The notes under the pieces were generated by a model. It searched no databases. It was not told the origin of the DNA and saw only the letters and a program-made list of their open reading frames with translations. Positions 33,413-43,391 of a stretch of 64,000 nt of DNA are shown piece after piece (the first letter of the stretch is position 1; every line of letters starts with the position of its first letter). This stretch comes from Tenacibaculum sp. Bg11-29. GTDB taxonomy: Bacteria > Bacteroidota > Bacteroidia > Flavobacteriales > Flavobacteriaceae. The translations under genes were made by a program, and so were the position numbers. The DNA lies in assembly GCF_002836595.1 (NCBI RefSeq), contig NZ_PJBB01000003.1:2293001-2357000 (forward strand), read 5' to 3'.

Positions 33413-34477
33413 TTATGCTTTTCTTTCTAGTTCTTGCATTACATCTACCAAAGCTTGTACGCTATATAAAGGTAATGCGTTGTACATGCTTGCTCTATAT
33501 CCACCAACACTTCTATGACCATCTAAACCATTAATATTGGCTTCTTTCCACATCGTATTGAATTTATCTTTTAAATTAGTGTCAGTTAAGTTAAACGTAG
33601 CGTTCATATGGCTTCTGTCTTCTTTAACAACTACTCCTTTAAAAAGAGAATTTCTATCTATTTCATTATATAAAAGTGCCGACTTTTGTTCGTTTACTTT
33701 TTCTATAAATTTAATTCCACCTAAATCTTTTAACCATTTTAACGTTAACATTGAAGTATAAACTGCAAAAACAGGAGGAGTGTTAAACATACTATCTTTA
33801 TCTATAAAAGATTGATAGTTTAACATTGAAGGGATAACACGTTCTACTTTTCCTAAAATATCATTTTTAATAACGACTAGGGTAGTACCTGCAGGACCCA
33901 TATTTTTTTGTGCACCTGCATAGATTAAATCAAACGTTGAAAAATCTAACTGACGTGAAAAAATATCAGAACTCATATCACATATTAATGGAACATTAAC
34001 TTTTGGGAAATTCTTCATTTGTGTTCCGTAAATAGTGTTATTACTTGTGCAATGAAAATAATCAACATCACTAGGAACTTGATATCCTTTAGGTATATAA
34101 TTAAAATTTTTATCTTTTGACGAAGCGACTTCAACTAGTTCTCCAAATAATTTAGCTTCCGTAATCGCTTTAGAACTCCAAGTACCTGTGTTTAAATATG
34201 CCGCTTTTTTATTTAATAAATTATAGGCAGTCATTAAAAACTGAGCACTAGCTCCACCTTGTAAAAATAAGGCAGTATAACCTTTGTTTTCTAAACCTAA
34301 CAATTCTAAAGCTAAACTTCTTGCGTTTTCAATTACATCAACAAAAGGTTTACTACGATGTGATATTTCAATTAAAGAAAGATCATCGTTATTAAAGTTT
34401 ATAATGGCTTCAGAAGCTTTTTTTAAAACTTCTTCTGGTAAAATACAAGGACCTGCGCTAAAGTTGTGCTTTTTCAT
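33413..34477 (-). CDS. serC: Phosphoserine aminotransferase SerC
   Basis: PLP enzyme converting 3-phosphohydroxypyruvate and glutamate to phosphoserine; it can also serve PLP synthesis by making 4-phosphohydroxythreonine. The 354-residue protein starts KKHNFSAGPCILPEEVL, has FLQGGASAQF, CDMSSDIFSR, and YAGAQKNMGPAGTT with the Schiff-base lysine, and HRSVGGYRASMYNA near the end. All key residues are intact, in contrast to the SerA homologue downstream. Its upstream neighbour is the LuxC-like gene, 54 bases away. Confidence 0.95.
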   Translation of the reverse strand: MKKHNFSAGPCILPEEVLKKASEAIINFNNDDLSLIEISHRSKPFVDVIENARSLALELLGLENKGYTALFLQGGASAQFLMTAYNLLNKKAAYLNTGTWSSKAITEAKLFGELVEVASSKDKNFNYIPKGYQVPSDVDYFHCTSNNTIYGTQMKNFPKVNVPLICDMSSDIFSRQLDFSTFDLIYAGAQKNMGPAGTTLVVIKNDILGKVERVIPSMLNYQSFIDKDSMFNTPPVFAVYTSMLTLKWLKDLGGIKFIEKVNEQKSALLYNEIDRNSLFKGVVVKEDRSHMNATFNLTDTNLKDKFNTMWKEANINGLDGHRSVGGYRASMYNALPLYSVQALVDVMQELERKA

Positions 34478-34531
34478 TAGTAAGTGGTATTTCGTTAGAA
34501 CAAAGGTGCAAAATTTATAGGGAGTTCATCT

Positions 34532-35593
34532 TTAAATTTTTGATAAAAAAGCTAAAGTGTTTACGCTATCTGCATAATCCCATAATTGAGGATGCTGAGT
34601 TTGACCGAAAGCTATTTCGCTTTCAATACAATTACGAGCAACAACGCATTGCGTTTTTTCTCTATCTTCCCAAAGTTTTATTTTTAAATCATCAATATTG
34701 TCGTAATATTCATAAAAAATAGAGGCGATAGGTGAAGTATAACTTTCATCTTCTTTAATCATTAAAAATCCGTTTTCTAAAATATCAAATTCACTCATTA
34801 AATACACGGTTTTATTATAATCGTAATTATTTGCGTATTTAGCGTTGTTAATAATTTCATGTTGATTATACATTCCTTTAAAAAAGGCATCGAAATCATA
34901 GTTTTTAGGAACAAATAATTTAGAAACAGAACGACAACCTAAACCAAAATAACGAAATATATCGTTACTTAAGTTTTCAAGATCTTGTTTAGTTTCATTT
35001 CCTGTTAAAACAGCAACTGAATTTCTACTTTTCCTAATAATATTAGGCTTGTTTTTAAAGTAATATTCAAAATAACGAGCTGTATTGTTACTTCCTGTAG
35101 CAATTACAGCATCGAAACCTTCTAGTTTTTCTTCAGTAAATACAATGTTTCCTTTTAGTTTAGGTTCAACATATTCTAAATATTTTGCTAAAAAAGGTAA
35201 TAAATGTTTATCGTTTGATGACTGTTTTACTAAAACAGCATGTCCTGATATTAAAACAGATAAAAAATCATGAAAACCAACAAGAGGTATGTTTCCAGCC
35301 ATAATGATAGCAACTTTTTTCGAGTTGTTATTACCTAAACTCTCACTAGAAACCCATTGTTGAATGTTTTCTTTTGTTAATGCTTCAGACCAGCTTTTTA
35401 TGGCAAACATTAAATTTTGTTTAGTAAACCACCTATTATTCTCTTCAGAAATTTTTAATTGATGGTTAAATCCATCAAAAAACAAATCATTAAATTGAAT
35501 ATTGTCTTTTTGAATTGTATTTGTTTCAGTAAATTGACTTAAAAACTTCCCTAATTCTATAAAAGCTGAAATTCTATTTTGGATTGTATCCAT
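34532..35593 (-). CDS. LuxC-like acyl-CoA reductase
   Basis: A 353-residue member of the acyl-CoA reductase (LuxC, PF05893) family, which reduces acyl-CoA or acyl-phosphate to aldehyde with NADPH. GNIPLVGFHDFLSVLISGH, ATGSNNTARYFEYYF and RYFGLGCRSVSKLFVP, which contains the probable catalytic Cys, are visible. There are no luxAB genes, so bioluminescence is not implied. The gene is the first of a leftward run into serC and is divergent from the ferredoxin gene, a pairing often seen in flavobacteria. The ferredoxin could be a partner, which is inference. Confidence 0.82.
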   Translation of the reverse strand: MDTIQNRISAFIELGKFLSQFTETNTIQKDNIQFNDLFFDGFNHQLKISEENNRWFTKQNLMFAIKSWSEALTKENIQQWVSSESLGNNNSKKVAIIMAGNIPLVGFHDFLSVLISGHAVLVKQSSNDKHLLPFLAKYLEYVEPKLKGNIVFTEEKLEGFDAVIATGSNNTARYFEYYFKNKPNIIRKSRNSVAVLTGNETKQDLENLSNDIFRYFGLGCRSVSKLFVPKNYDFDAFFKGMYNQHEIINNAKYANNYDYNKTVYLMSEFDILENGFLMIKEDESYTSPIASIFYEYYDNIDDLKIKLWEDREKTQCVVARNCIESEIAFGQTQHPQLWDYADSVNTLAFLSKI

Positions 35594-35598
35594 TTATT

Positions 35599-35629
35599 TT
35601 GTTTCTAAATTAATTTGGAACTATTTTTG
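35599..35629 (+). promoter_or_regulatory. Promoter of the ferredoxin gene
   Basis: TTG (35599-35601), 20 bases, then TATTTTTG (35622-35629), a perfect -7 box. The start is predicted near 35634, giving a 31-base leader to the ATG at 35665. Confidence 0.6.
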
Positions 35630-35664
35630 CATTTGCAAAGTTACAAAACTGAAACAGATTAATT

Positions 35665-36015
35665 ATGGCTATTATAATAACTGATGAATGTATAAATTGT
35701 GGGGCGTGTGAACCAGAATGTCCGAATACAGCAATATATGAAGGGGCGGATGATTGGAAATATGAAGATGGAACCGATTTAAAAGGAGATGTTGTTTTAC
35801 CTAATGGTGAAAAAGCCAATGCAGAGGATGTTCAAGAGCCTATTTCTGATGAGATATATTATATTGTAGCAGATAAATGTACTGAGTGCAAAGGTTTTCA
35901 TGAAGAGCCTCAATGTGCAGCAGTATGTCCTGTAGATTGTTGCGTACCTGATGATGATAATGTAGAAACAGAAGAAGAGTTACTTGCTAAGCAACGTTTT
36001 ATGCATAACGAATAA
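35665..36015 (+). CDS. 2[4Fe-4S] ferredoxin
   Basis: A 116-residue acidic electron carrier. The first cluster set is [19 protein letters not shown]; the second is [20 protein letters not shown], with the longer spacing seen in the Alvin-type ferredoxins. A 50-residue insert lies between the two, and a C-terminal tail is rich in Asp and Glu. It is divergent from the LuxC-like reductase gene. Strong promoter upstream and terminator downstream mark it as a single-gene unit. Confidence 0.93.
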   Translation: MAIIITDECINCGACEPECPNTAIYEGADDWKYEDGTDLKGDVVLPNGEKANAEDVQEPISDEIYYIVADKCTECKGFHEEPQCAAVCPVDCCVPDDDNVETEEELLAKQRFMHNE

Positions 36016-36042
36016 GGTATATTTTTTTAAAAAATAAATATT

Positions 36043-36068
36043 AAAAACCGAGCTAGAGCTCGGTTTTT
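36043..36068 (+). terminator. Terminator of the ferredoxin gene
   Basis: AAAAACCGAGCT (36043-36054), AG, AGCTCGGTTTTT (36057-36068), then TT: a 12 bp stem and T tail. Confidence 0.85.
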
Positions 36069-36093
36069 TTGTTTAATTTTTCTGTAAAAAAAA

Positions 36094-36117
36094 GACCGAA
36101 ACGTATACGTTTCGGTC
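36094..36117 (-). terminator. Terminator of the first TonB-dependent receptor gene
   Basis: GACCGAAACGTATACGTTTCGGTC is a perfect 24-base palindrome written here as positions 36094-36117. On the minus strand it is followed by a run of T (from the A run at 36086-36093). It ends the leftward receptor gene. Confidence 0.8.
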
Positions 36118-36151
36118 AATTTTCAAATAAAAATAAACGAGAGTTTATAAT

Positions 36152-39130
36152 TTAAAATTGGTAATTAACAGACAAATTAAACATTGTACCTAATTGACTA
36201 AAATGATATCCATCATATGTCATTTGAGAATAACGCTGATTGAATGTAATTAAGTTAGATTGGTTTTTAACTTGTACAGGATCTGCTAATATTGCTGAAC
36301 CAGCTGCATTTTCTGCTTTAAAAGACCACTCTGGTAATACATTAAGTAAGTTATTTACGTTTAAAGCAACTGTCCAGTGACTATCTACGTTAAAGTTTAT
36401 TCCTAAATCTGTAACAATTTTAGGTGTAAATTCTGTTCTTAAATTAGAATCCATTCCTTGTTGTTTAAATGTAGTTTTACCAAAGTATGTGTTGTTTAAA
36501 GATACACCGAATTTACCAATATCATAAGTTGTTCCTAAGATCCATTTTGTTTTTGGTCTAGAAGTGAAAAATAAAGCTTCTTGTGTGTCATTCACTACAG
36601 ATTGGCCAGCATCAGAAACTATTTTCGGGTTTTTAACAGCGCCATCTCTTTCATTTTCAATAGTGTAATTACCAGATAAATTAAAGCCTAATTTGCCAGA
36701 ACCTAATTCAATAGCTTTATAACCAACCACAACATCTAAACCTGATGTTTTAGTATCTAAAGCATTTACAAAGAAACTCAGGTCACTTAAATTATTTGCA
36801 TTTAAAACTTGATCTAATGCAGTATTACCAATACTATTTCCAACAGCATCCGTTGCCGTTTTACCTATTTCAGTACTTAAAACAATTCTATCTTTTACGG
36901 CGATATTATAATAATCTACCGTAAAACTTAAGTGCTTGTTTACTTTTCCACCTACACCTATTGTAAAGTTTGTAGATTCTTCAGCATCTAATTTAGGAAT
37001 TCCTAAAAGTTCAGCTTGAGATGATACATTATTTATTAAACCACCAACTTGTATTCCTTGACCAGGAATAAAGCTATACTGTGCTTTTTGCGTATAAATT
37101 TGATGTAATGTTGGGGCTCTAAATCCTGTAGATACAGACCCTCTTAAGGTATATTTATCTGAAATCTTGTACCTAGAACTTAGTTTCCATATAAATGTAC
37201 TACCAAAGTCAGAATAGTTTTCAGCTCTTATTGTTCCACTAACAAGGAAGTCTTTTGAAATATCCCAATCTAAACTAGCATACCCTCCTAAATTATAACG
37301 ACTAAACTTTCCTGAGTTTTCAGGGCTATTTCCAGCAAAAGAATCTGCTCCTCCACCATCATAAGAACCTAATTCTCCTTCAATTACTTCAAAAAGTTCT
37401 GCTCTAAATTCAGAACCAAAAGCAATACTTACTTTTTCTGATAGTATTCTTGAAATATCCATATTACCAACGTTATGAGAAAAAGAAGTTCCTCCTGGAT
37501 CAAAAGAACGTTTACTGTTTTTTCTATATAATTGAGATCCTTGAGTAATTTCACCTGTATCTACTGTTCCGTTATTATTTGAATCAATCCATGTAGAAGG
37601 AGAGTATACTACATTTCTGTTGTGAGAATTACTTACTTTATAGGTTTGTGAATTACCTCCAGTTGTAAAACTTACATCAATATTCCACTCATTCTTTTTA
37701 GTCCTAAAACCAATAGTAGCATTATAATCATTTAATTCTCCTTCAAAGGTTGGAACATAACCATCATATCCTTTTTTTGCTCCTGGATTATTAGGGTTAT
37801 TACCTGGGAAAAAATCTGCTAAATAATCCATGCTTTCTACTGTTCTCCAATATGGAGTTCTATAGTTAGCAAAAGAATTTACTTTTTTATATACATAGGC
37901 TGCGTTTCCATACATTTCGGTATTATCACTAATATTAAAACCAGCATTTATAGAAAATTTGGCAACAGCATTTTCGGGAGAACCATTAATGTTACCTGCA
38001 TCAGGCCTTCTTCCAAGAAATTCATTAACATCTGCTTTACCTGCCGTATTTGCAGCTGTAATAGTAGATAATTTAGTGTTATACTCAGGGGTACCAACAT
38101 ACGAATTTGTAAAAAGAGCATTTGCTTGATCTTCACTCATTCCTGTTAAATCTGTACCTCCTAGAGAGCTACCATTAAGATAACTACTATAACTGTTAGG
38201 GTTTGTGTGTACGAAATCGGCATAATCCCCATCAGCATCTACTTTTCCAGGCCTATTTGATATCGCTGTTTTAGAAAAATCAGCAGTATAATTAACAAAA
38301 CCTTTATCATCACCAATAGTAGATCCATTATTAATGGCTACCCCAAGCATTTCTCCATCTCCTTCACTTGTAATACCCGATCTAAAAGTTGCAGAGCCAT
38401 TTTTGTAATCATCCTTTAAAATAATATTAATTACACCAGCAATAGCATCAGAACCATATTGAGCAGAAGCTCCGTCTCTAAGTACTTGTACACTTTTAAT
38501 AGCATCTGTTGGTATACCAGAAATATCAGAACCTGTTTCACCACGCCCAGGAGATGTTTGTGTATACAGTAATGCACTTAAATTTTTACGTTTACCGTTA
38601 ATTAAAATTAAAGTTCTACTTGGTCCCATATTTCTAATTTCGTATGGATCTAGTAAAGAAGTTGCATCATTTACAGGTGTTTGTACTGTGTTAAACGATG
38701 GTATTTTGTATTGTAAAGCTTTATCAAAACTAGCTTGTCCTGTAGATTGTAAATCTTTTGAAGATACAATGTCTATTGGTAAAGCACTTGTTGTATTACT
38801 TCTAGAAGGGGTTCTTGATCCAGTAATAACAACTTCATCTAACTGTAAACCTTCTTTTAAAGTGATCTTAAATTTTGATTTTCCGTTTACGATTATTTCT
38901 TGAGTTTCAAAACCAGAAAAGCTAACGATTAATGTGGCATCTGCTTTAACTGTTAGTTTAAAAGCCCCATTAAAATCGGAGTTTGCACCATTAGAAGTGC
39001 CTTTTTCGATAATATTGGCACCAGGTAAAGGCTGATTATCGCTATCTACAATAGTACCAGAGATTTGTGATTGTGACCACATAGCACTAGTACATAATAT
39101 TGCAATAAGTAAAAGTTTAATTTTTTTCAT
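36152..39130 (-). CDS. TonB-dependent receptor 1
   Basis: A 992-residue outer-membrane transporter. It has a signal peptide (MKKIKLLLIAILCTSAMWSQ) and a carboxypeptidase-D-like beta domain (about 24-100, GTIVDSDNQPLPGANIIEKGT). The plug domain (about 110-245) contains TLILINGKRK and [19 protein letters not shown]. The 22-strand barrel ends in NLSVNYQF with a C-terminal aromatic residue. It has no STN domain and no SusD partner, so it is not a typical glycan SusCD pair. Ligand unknown; a siderophore, peptide or other large ligand is possible. It is highly similar in layout to receptor 3 at 44235-47204. Confidence 0.9.
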   Translation of the reverse strand: MKKIKLLLIAILCTSAMWSQSQISGTIVDSDNQPLPGANIIEKGTSNGANSDFNGAFKLTVKADATLIVSFSGFETQEIIVNGKSKFKITLKEGLQLDEVVITGSRTPSRSNTTSALPIDIVSSKDLQSTGQASFDKALQYKIPSFNTVQTPVNDATSLLDPYEIRNMGPSRTLILINGKRKNLSALLYTQTSPGRGETGSDISGIPTDAIKSVQVLRDGASAQYGSDAIAGVINIILKDDYKNGSATFRSGITSEGDGEMLGVAINNGSTIGDDKGFVNYTADFSKTAISNRPGKVDADGDYADFVHTNPNSYSSYLNGSSLGGTDLTGMSEDQANALFTNSYVGTPEYNTKLSTITAANTAGKADVNEFLGRRPDAGNINGSPENAVAKFSINAGFNISDNTEMYGNAAYVYKKVNSFANYRTPYWRTVESMDYLADFFPGNNPNNPGAKKGYDGYVPTFEGELNDYNATIGFRTKKNEWNIDVSFTTGGNSQTYKVSNSHNRNVVYSPSTWIDSNNNGTVDTGEITQGSQLYRKNSKRSFDPGGTSFSHNVGNMDISRILSEKVSIAFGSEFRAELFEVIEGELGSYDGGGADSFAGNSPENSGKFSRYNLGGYASLDWDISKDFLVSGTIRAENYSDFGSTFIWKLSSRYKISDKYTLRGSVSTGFRAPTLHQIYTQKAQYSFIPGQGIQVGGLINNVSSQAELLGIPKLDAEESTNFTIGVGGKVNKHLSFTVDYYNIAVKDRIVLSTEIGKTATDAVGNSIGNTALDQVLNANNLSDLSFFVNALDTKTSGLDVVVGYKAIELGSGKLGFNLSGNYTIENERDGAVKNPKIVSDAGQSVVNDTQEALFFTSRPKTKWILGTTYDIGKFGVSLNNTYFGKTTFKQQGMDSNLRTEFTPKIVTDLGINFNVDSHWTVALNVNNLLNVLPEWSFKAENAAGSAILADPVQVKNQSNLITFNQRYSQMTYDGYHFSQLGTMFNLSVNYQF

Positions 39131-39274
39131 AAAAAATCATTTAATTAATAATTATTAAGTCAATAATTTACAGTTAATTTGGTTATGTAGATTACTGGGT
39201 ATATTATTAATAAGGGATAGGTTGCTTTTTTATACTCTTTAATTTTAACATTTTTTTTAGAAAAAATAAAAAAA

Positions 39275-39291
39275 AGCTATTTTGGATAGCT
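39275..39291 (-). terminator. Terminator of the second receptor gene
   Basis: On the minus strand AGCTATCCAAAATAGCT is followed by a run of eight T. The stem has only 6 bp but the T tail is strong. It lies 92 bases after the stop codon of the receptor gene at 39383. Confidence 0.6.
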
Positions 39292-39382
39292 GTTTTATAA
39301 CATAAAAAATATTTATTTAAAGTTTTTAAGCAAAATCAAAACTTTTATAAATGGGAGATTTAAATGTATCGAACTAGGGTTT

Positions 39383-42220
39383 TTAGAATGAAATCTGAAT
39401 TTTTGTGTAGTAAAAAGCACCACTAGTTCCCATTTGTGTAGCATCCCACAAGCCACCGCTATCGGTAAATTTATCTTGTACAGTTGGATGGGTATTAAAA
39501 AGATTGGTAACTCCTGTTTGATAACTTATATTTTTTAAAAAATGATATCTTAAGTGTAAATCAACAGTGTATTTTGATTCATAAGTATCAGTAGCAGCTG
39601 TAATACGATTAGCTTCTGAATTGTTAAAAAAACTAAGGTCTTTACTTATTTGCCAATCTATTAGTTGAACACTACTAAATCTGGTAATGTTTGCGTTTAA
39701 ATTAAATTTCTCCTTCTGATAATTAAAGTTTAAGCTAAATTTATTTTTAGGGGCAGATGCTAATAGAAAATGACGTTCTCTAATTCCAAAAAAGGTTTCT
39801 TTATCTAAGTTTTTGTTATTTACATTATCTATTTTCATAGAATTAATATTCCCAAAAAAACTAATCGAAAATTTAGACTTGTTAAATTTTTTAAACCAAT
39901 TTATTTTAAGATCTATACCACGAGTTGTTGTATTTACTCCATTTGCGAAGAATTGTATATTTTCAACATTCAACCCTAATGTAGAAGGGGTAAAGTTTCC
40001 ACTCAATATAATTCTGTCTTTTATAGAAATATAATAAGAATCAATACTGAAGTTAAAATTAGTAAATGGAGTATAAGCAAGACCAATACTTATGTTTTTA
40101 GCTTTTTCTTCTTTTAATTTACCAATACCAAATAGCCTTGTAATAGGGTTGTTATTGGCAATTAATAAAGATTCTGTAGGTTTGTTACCCATGTAATTTG
40201 TAAAGGCTAAATTGTAATATATTTGAGCTAATGAAGGGGCTCTAAAACCAGTGCTAAATGAGCTTCTTAAGCTAAGGCTAGGGGTAAGTTTTACCCGGGT
40301 AGCCAATTTAGAATTAAGAGTACTTCCAAAATCGCTATAGTTTTCATATCTTAAAGCAGTAGCAATCATCCAATTTTTTGTAAAATCAAATTCACTATCT
40401 ATATACAAGCTTGAGTTTGTACGAACCCTTTTTAATTCATTATTAGGAGAGTATCCAGGAAAACCTTGTGAACCTCCAGGACGAATTTTGTTGTTTAAAG
40501 TAACCAAATCTGTTATAGGAGTAGAAGGAGTAACAGTATTACCGTATATATCATAGGAGTTGTATGAAGCTTTTTCTCCTGCAAAAATTTCATAGTTTTC
40601 TAGTCTATGTTCCGCTCCAAAAGCTACATTTATTCCTTTAAGTGGTTTTTTGAAGTTTCTAGAAAGGTCAATACTAGTTGTGTTTTGACTTAATGAATGG
40701 CCACCTGCATCAAATTCGGTTGGAGATTTATTAACTAATGTCGCATTTAATGTGTTTTTAATGAAGTAATGAAAGTTGTTAGCCCCATAAGTATTGTTAA
40801 AATCGATATTCCAGTTTTTATAGTTTGACCTTAGTCCTATAGAAAAAGATTTGTCTGAAATTTGTGAAGTAATTAAAGGGTTAAACCCATTAGGATAAAT
40901 ATCAGTTATATTTCTTTCTCCGTTTGGTTTTCTTGTAAAAGCATAAGCATTTGTGTTTTTTAAATTATAACCTCCATTTGTATAAATAACAGATTTACTT
41001 GTAATAGGGATTTCAGAATTAAAAAAAGTACTCATGTTTTTTATAGCTGCATCTCCAAACTTTTCTCTTAAATTTGTGCCTATTCTAAAGGTATGATCTT
41101 TAGATAAAAAATCAGTTGAAATATTTAAAAAACCATTTTCTAGTATTTTTGTACCATAGTTTATGTCAATCTTGTAGGTAAGTCCATCAATATTGTTTCT
41201 TTTTGGCTTATTGTTTACCGTAGCATTATTAAAACCTAAAGTTGTATTTACTTTAAGAGAATTTTTATTTTTTTTTAATATAATATTAATTACTCCAGCG
41301 ATAGCATCTGAACCATATTGAGCAGAAGCACCATCTTTTAAAATCTCAATTCTTTTAATAGCAGAAACAGGAATTGTGTTTAAATCTGTACCAGAATTAC
41401 CTCTTCCTCTTGTTCCGTATAAATTAATAAGCGATGCTTGATGTCTTCTTTTTCCGTTGATAAGTACCAATGTTTGATCAGGACCTAAACCTCTATAAGT
41501 AGCAGGCACAATATGATCGGCCCCATCGGCTCCAGATTGCTTTGTGGCGTTAAAAGACGGAATACTATATTGTAAAAATTGATTAACTTCTAATAACCCA
41601 CTTTTTAATGAAATTTTATTAATATCAATAATATCGGTAGCAATGGCGGCATCTTTCTTTTTTCTTAAGCTATTTCTAGAACCTACAACTAGAATTTCAT
41701 CTAATTGTAAACCTGATTGTAATATTATTTTTAGTTGATTATTAAAAGAGGTAATAGTTTGAGATTCGTAACCAACATGTGCTATGATTATAGGGTTATT
41801 CTTGTTTAGTTTTAAAGAGAAAGAACCATCAGATAAAGTAACAGTACCGTTATTAGTTTCACTTTCTATAATACTTGCTCCTTTTATAGGGCTATAATTA
41901 GTATTTAAAACAACTCCAGTAACTATTCTCTTAGTAATTTTTATATAATTATTTACCGAATCTAAAGTGTTTGTAATTCTTGTTTTTTCGGTTTTTGTAT
42001 TGTTATAAATAACATAATAATTGTTACCTAGGTAATCTAATTTTAAAGAGGTGCTTTTTTTTAAAAGACGTAAAGCTTTTTTTAGAGAGAGCGTTTCAAA
42101 ATTCGTTTTATTAATGAATTTTTCTTTTAAGTCGGTAGGGTTGTATGTAAAGTATATATTATGCTTTTTACTTAAATGATTGATAAGTTGTATAATAGGT
42201 GTTTTGTTTTTTTTAAACAC
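39383..42220 (-). CDS. TonB-dependent receptor 2 with STN signalling domain, start codon in doubt
   Basis: FecA-like receptor. Residues 8-75 are the secretin/TonB N-terminal (STN) domain that signals to FecR (QLINHLSKKHNIYFTYNP). A carboxypeptidase-like domain, plug ([35 protein letters not shown]) and barrel ending KIQISF follow. The first standard start is GTG at 42220, which gives no signal peptide. The same frame stays open upstream to 42322, just after the FecR stop, and encodes a clear signal peptide, (I)KLLKLLKNRFSSNIII and then FGFLCFFTTVHSQ. At 42310, where its Met should be, the codon is ATC. The gene either uses a rare start or has lost its start. Confidence 0.85.
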   Translation of the reverse strand: MFKKNKTPIIQLINHLSKKHNIYFTYNPTDLKEKFINKTNFETLSLKKALRLLKKSTSLKLDYLGNNYYVIYNNTKTEKTRITNTLDSVNNYIKITKRIVTGVVLNTNYSPIKGASIIESETNNGTVTLSDGSFSLKLNKNNPIIIAHVGYESQTITSFNNQLKIILQSGLQLDEILVVGSRNSLRKKKDAAIATDIIDINKISLKSGLLEVNQFLQYSIPSFNATKQSGADGADHIVPATYRGLGPDQTLVLINGKRRHQASLINLYGTRGRGNSGTDLNTIPVSAIKRIEILKDGASAQYGSDAIAGVINIILKKNKNSLKVNTTLGFNNATVNNKPKRNNIDGLTYKIDINYGTKILENGFLNISTDFLSKDHTFRIGTNLREKFGDAAIKNMSTFFNSEIPITSKSVIYTNGGYNLKNTNAYAFTRKPNGERNITDIYPNGFNPLITSQISDKSFSIGLRSNYKNWNIDFNNTYGANNFHYFIKNTLNATLVNKSPTEFDAGGHSLSQNTTSIDLSRNFKKPLKGINVAFGAEHRLENYEIFAGEKASYNSYDIYGNTVTPSTPITDLVTLNNKIRPGGSQGFPGYSPNNELKRVRTNSSLYIDSEFDFTKNWMIATALRYENYSDFGSTLNSKLATRVKLTPSLSLRSSFSTGFRAPSLAQIYYNLAFTNYMGNKPTESLLIANNNPITRLFGIGKLKEEKAKNISIGLAYTPFTNFNFSIDSYYISIKDRIILSGNFTPSTLGLNVENIQFFANGVNTTTRGIDLKINWFKKFNKSKFSISFFGNINSMKIDNVNNKNLDKETFFGIRERHFLLASAPKNKFSLNFNYQKEKFNLNANITRFSSVQLIDWQISKDLSFFNNSEANRITAATDTYESKYTVDLHLRYHFLKNISYQTGVTNLFNTHPTVQDKFTDSGGLWDATQMGTSGAFYYTKIQISF

Positions 42221-42322
42221 TTGGCTATGTACTGTAGTAAAAAAGCATAAGAATCCAAAGATAATTATGTTAGATGAAAAGCGGTTTTTTAGTAGTTTTA
42301 ATAGTTTGATGAATGGTATAAG

Positions 42323-43312
42323 TTATTTTTTAGAAACAACTAATTTAGTGTTTTCTTTTGTAATTATAACATTTGCAGACTTTTCTATAGCTTTCAAACA
42401 AATATTTAGGTTCGTAGTCGGTACTGTTCCTGTAATTATGGTATTCTTAATTTTTGTGTTCTTAAAAATAATTTTATAACCGTAGGTTTCGGTAACTTTT
42501 TTTAAAGCATTAGTTAATGTGGTGTTATTAAAAGTTAAGGTACCATTTTTCCAAGAAGTTTTTTCTATAGCTATTACTTTGGTATGATCTTCTAAAATTT
42601 TATTTTGTTTTGCAGAGAAAGAGATAAAGTCACCTGGAAGCATTTTTTTTGACTTTCCATTTTTTAATGATAACCAAATATTGCCTTCTTCTAAGAAAAC
42701 TTGAGTTTTTTCTTTTCTAGAATTTACATTAAACATAGTACCATAAACTTCAACTTTTAGATCGTTCGTAAGTACCCAAAACTTTGCATTTGTAGATTTT
42801 TTCTTATCTACTTGAAAATACGCTTCACCTTTTAACCAAACTTTTCTAAAGTTATTTTTTGAGTAAGAAAGGGTTGAATTAGCATTTAAGGTAACAGTAC
42901 TTCCGTCTTGAAGTTTTAAGTTTAATGTTTCTCCAAAACCAGTTGTATATGTTGTGATTGTATTATTAGAAGCATAAAAACCAATAGATAGAAATAAAAC
43001 AATAGTTGCAGCAATTCCAATCCATTTACTTTTTTTAAAAGAAATTTTTTTAGGTGTTTTTTGTTTTTCTAAAACTTTTTCCTCAAAAGCATTCCATTCA
43101 AAATTTATTTTTTTTTCAGGAACAAGATTCTCTTTAAATTGGAGGCCAATAATAATATCTTTTGCTTCTTTAATAAGTTCTTTTTTATCAAGGTTGTTTT
43201 CTAACCAATAATTCCAAAATGATACATCGCTCAATTTTGTATTCAACGCCCAATTTTTAAAAGAGGTATCGTTTAAAAAGTCGTTAATGTTATTGTATGT
43301 TTTATTCGTCAT
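42323..43312 (-). CDS. FecR-family anti-sigma factor
   Basis: A 329-residue inner-membrane regulator. Its N-terminal cytoplasmic part (about 1-92) should bind the sigma factor. One membrane helix (about 96-113) follows, then the periplasmic FecR domain (LKLQDGSTVTLNANSTLSY, FLEEGNIWLSL) and a C-terminal DUF4974-type region (LTFNNTTLTNALKKVTETYGY). It relays the state of receptor 2's STN domain to the sigma factor. It lies 79 bases after the sigma gene. Its TAA is the only stop codon between its frame and the signal-peptide frame of receptor 2. Confidence 0.92.
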   Translation of the reverse strand: MTNKTYNNINDFLNDTSFKNWALNTKLSDVSFWNYWLENNLDKKELIKEAKDIIIGLQFKENLVPEKKINFEWNAFEEKVLEKQKTPKKISFKKSKWIGIAATIVLFLSIGFYASNNTITTYTTGFGETLNLKLQDGSTVTLNANSTLSYSKNNFRKVWLKGEAYFQVDKKKSTNAKFWVLTNDLKVEVYGTMFNVNSRKEKTQVFLEEGNIWLSLKNGKSKKMLPGDFISFSAKQNKILEDHTKVIAIEKTSWKNGTLTFNNTTLTNALKKVTETYGYKIIFKNTKIKNTIITGTVPTTNLNICLKAIEKSANVIITKENTKLVVSKK

Positions 43313-43391
43313 TATTTAATGTAGGAAAAACGTATGCTTATATACTTATAAGTACTTAAATTAGAATATATACTCTTTTAAGATTGCAAAT

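Noticed and set aside
34532..35593. Bioluminescence (lux) locus
   Set aside because: Only a LuxC-family reductase is present; no luxA, luxB, luxD or luxE nearby, and such stand-alone genes are common in flavobacteria.
36152..39130. SusC/SusD polysaccharide utilisation locus
   Set aside because: None of the three receptors has an adjacent SusD-like lipoprotein or glycan enzyme cluster.
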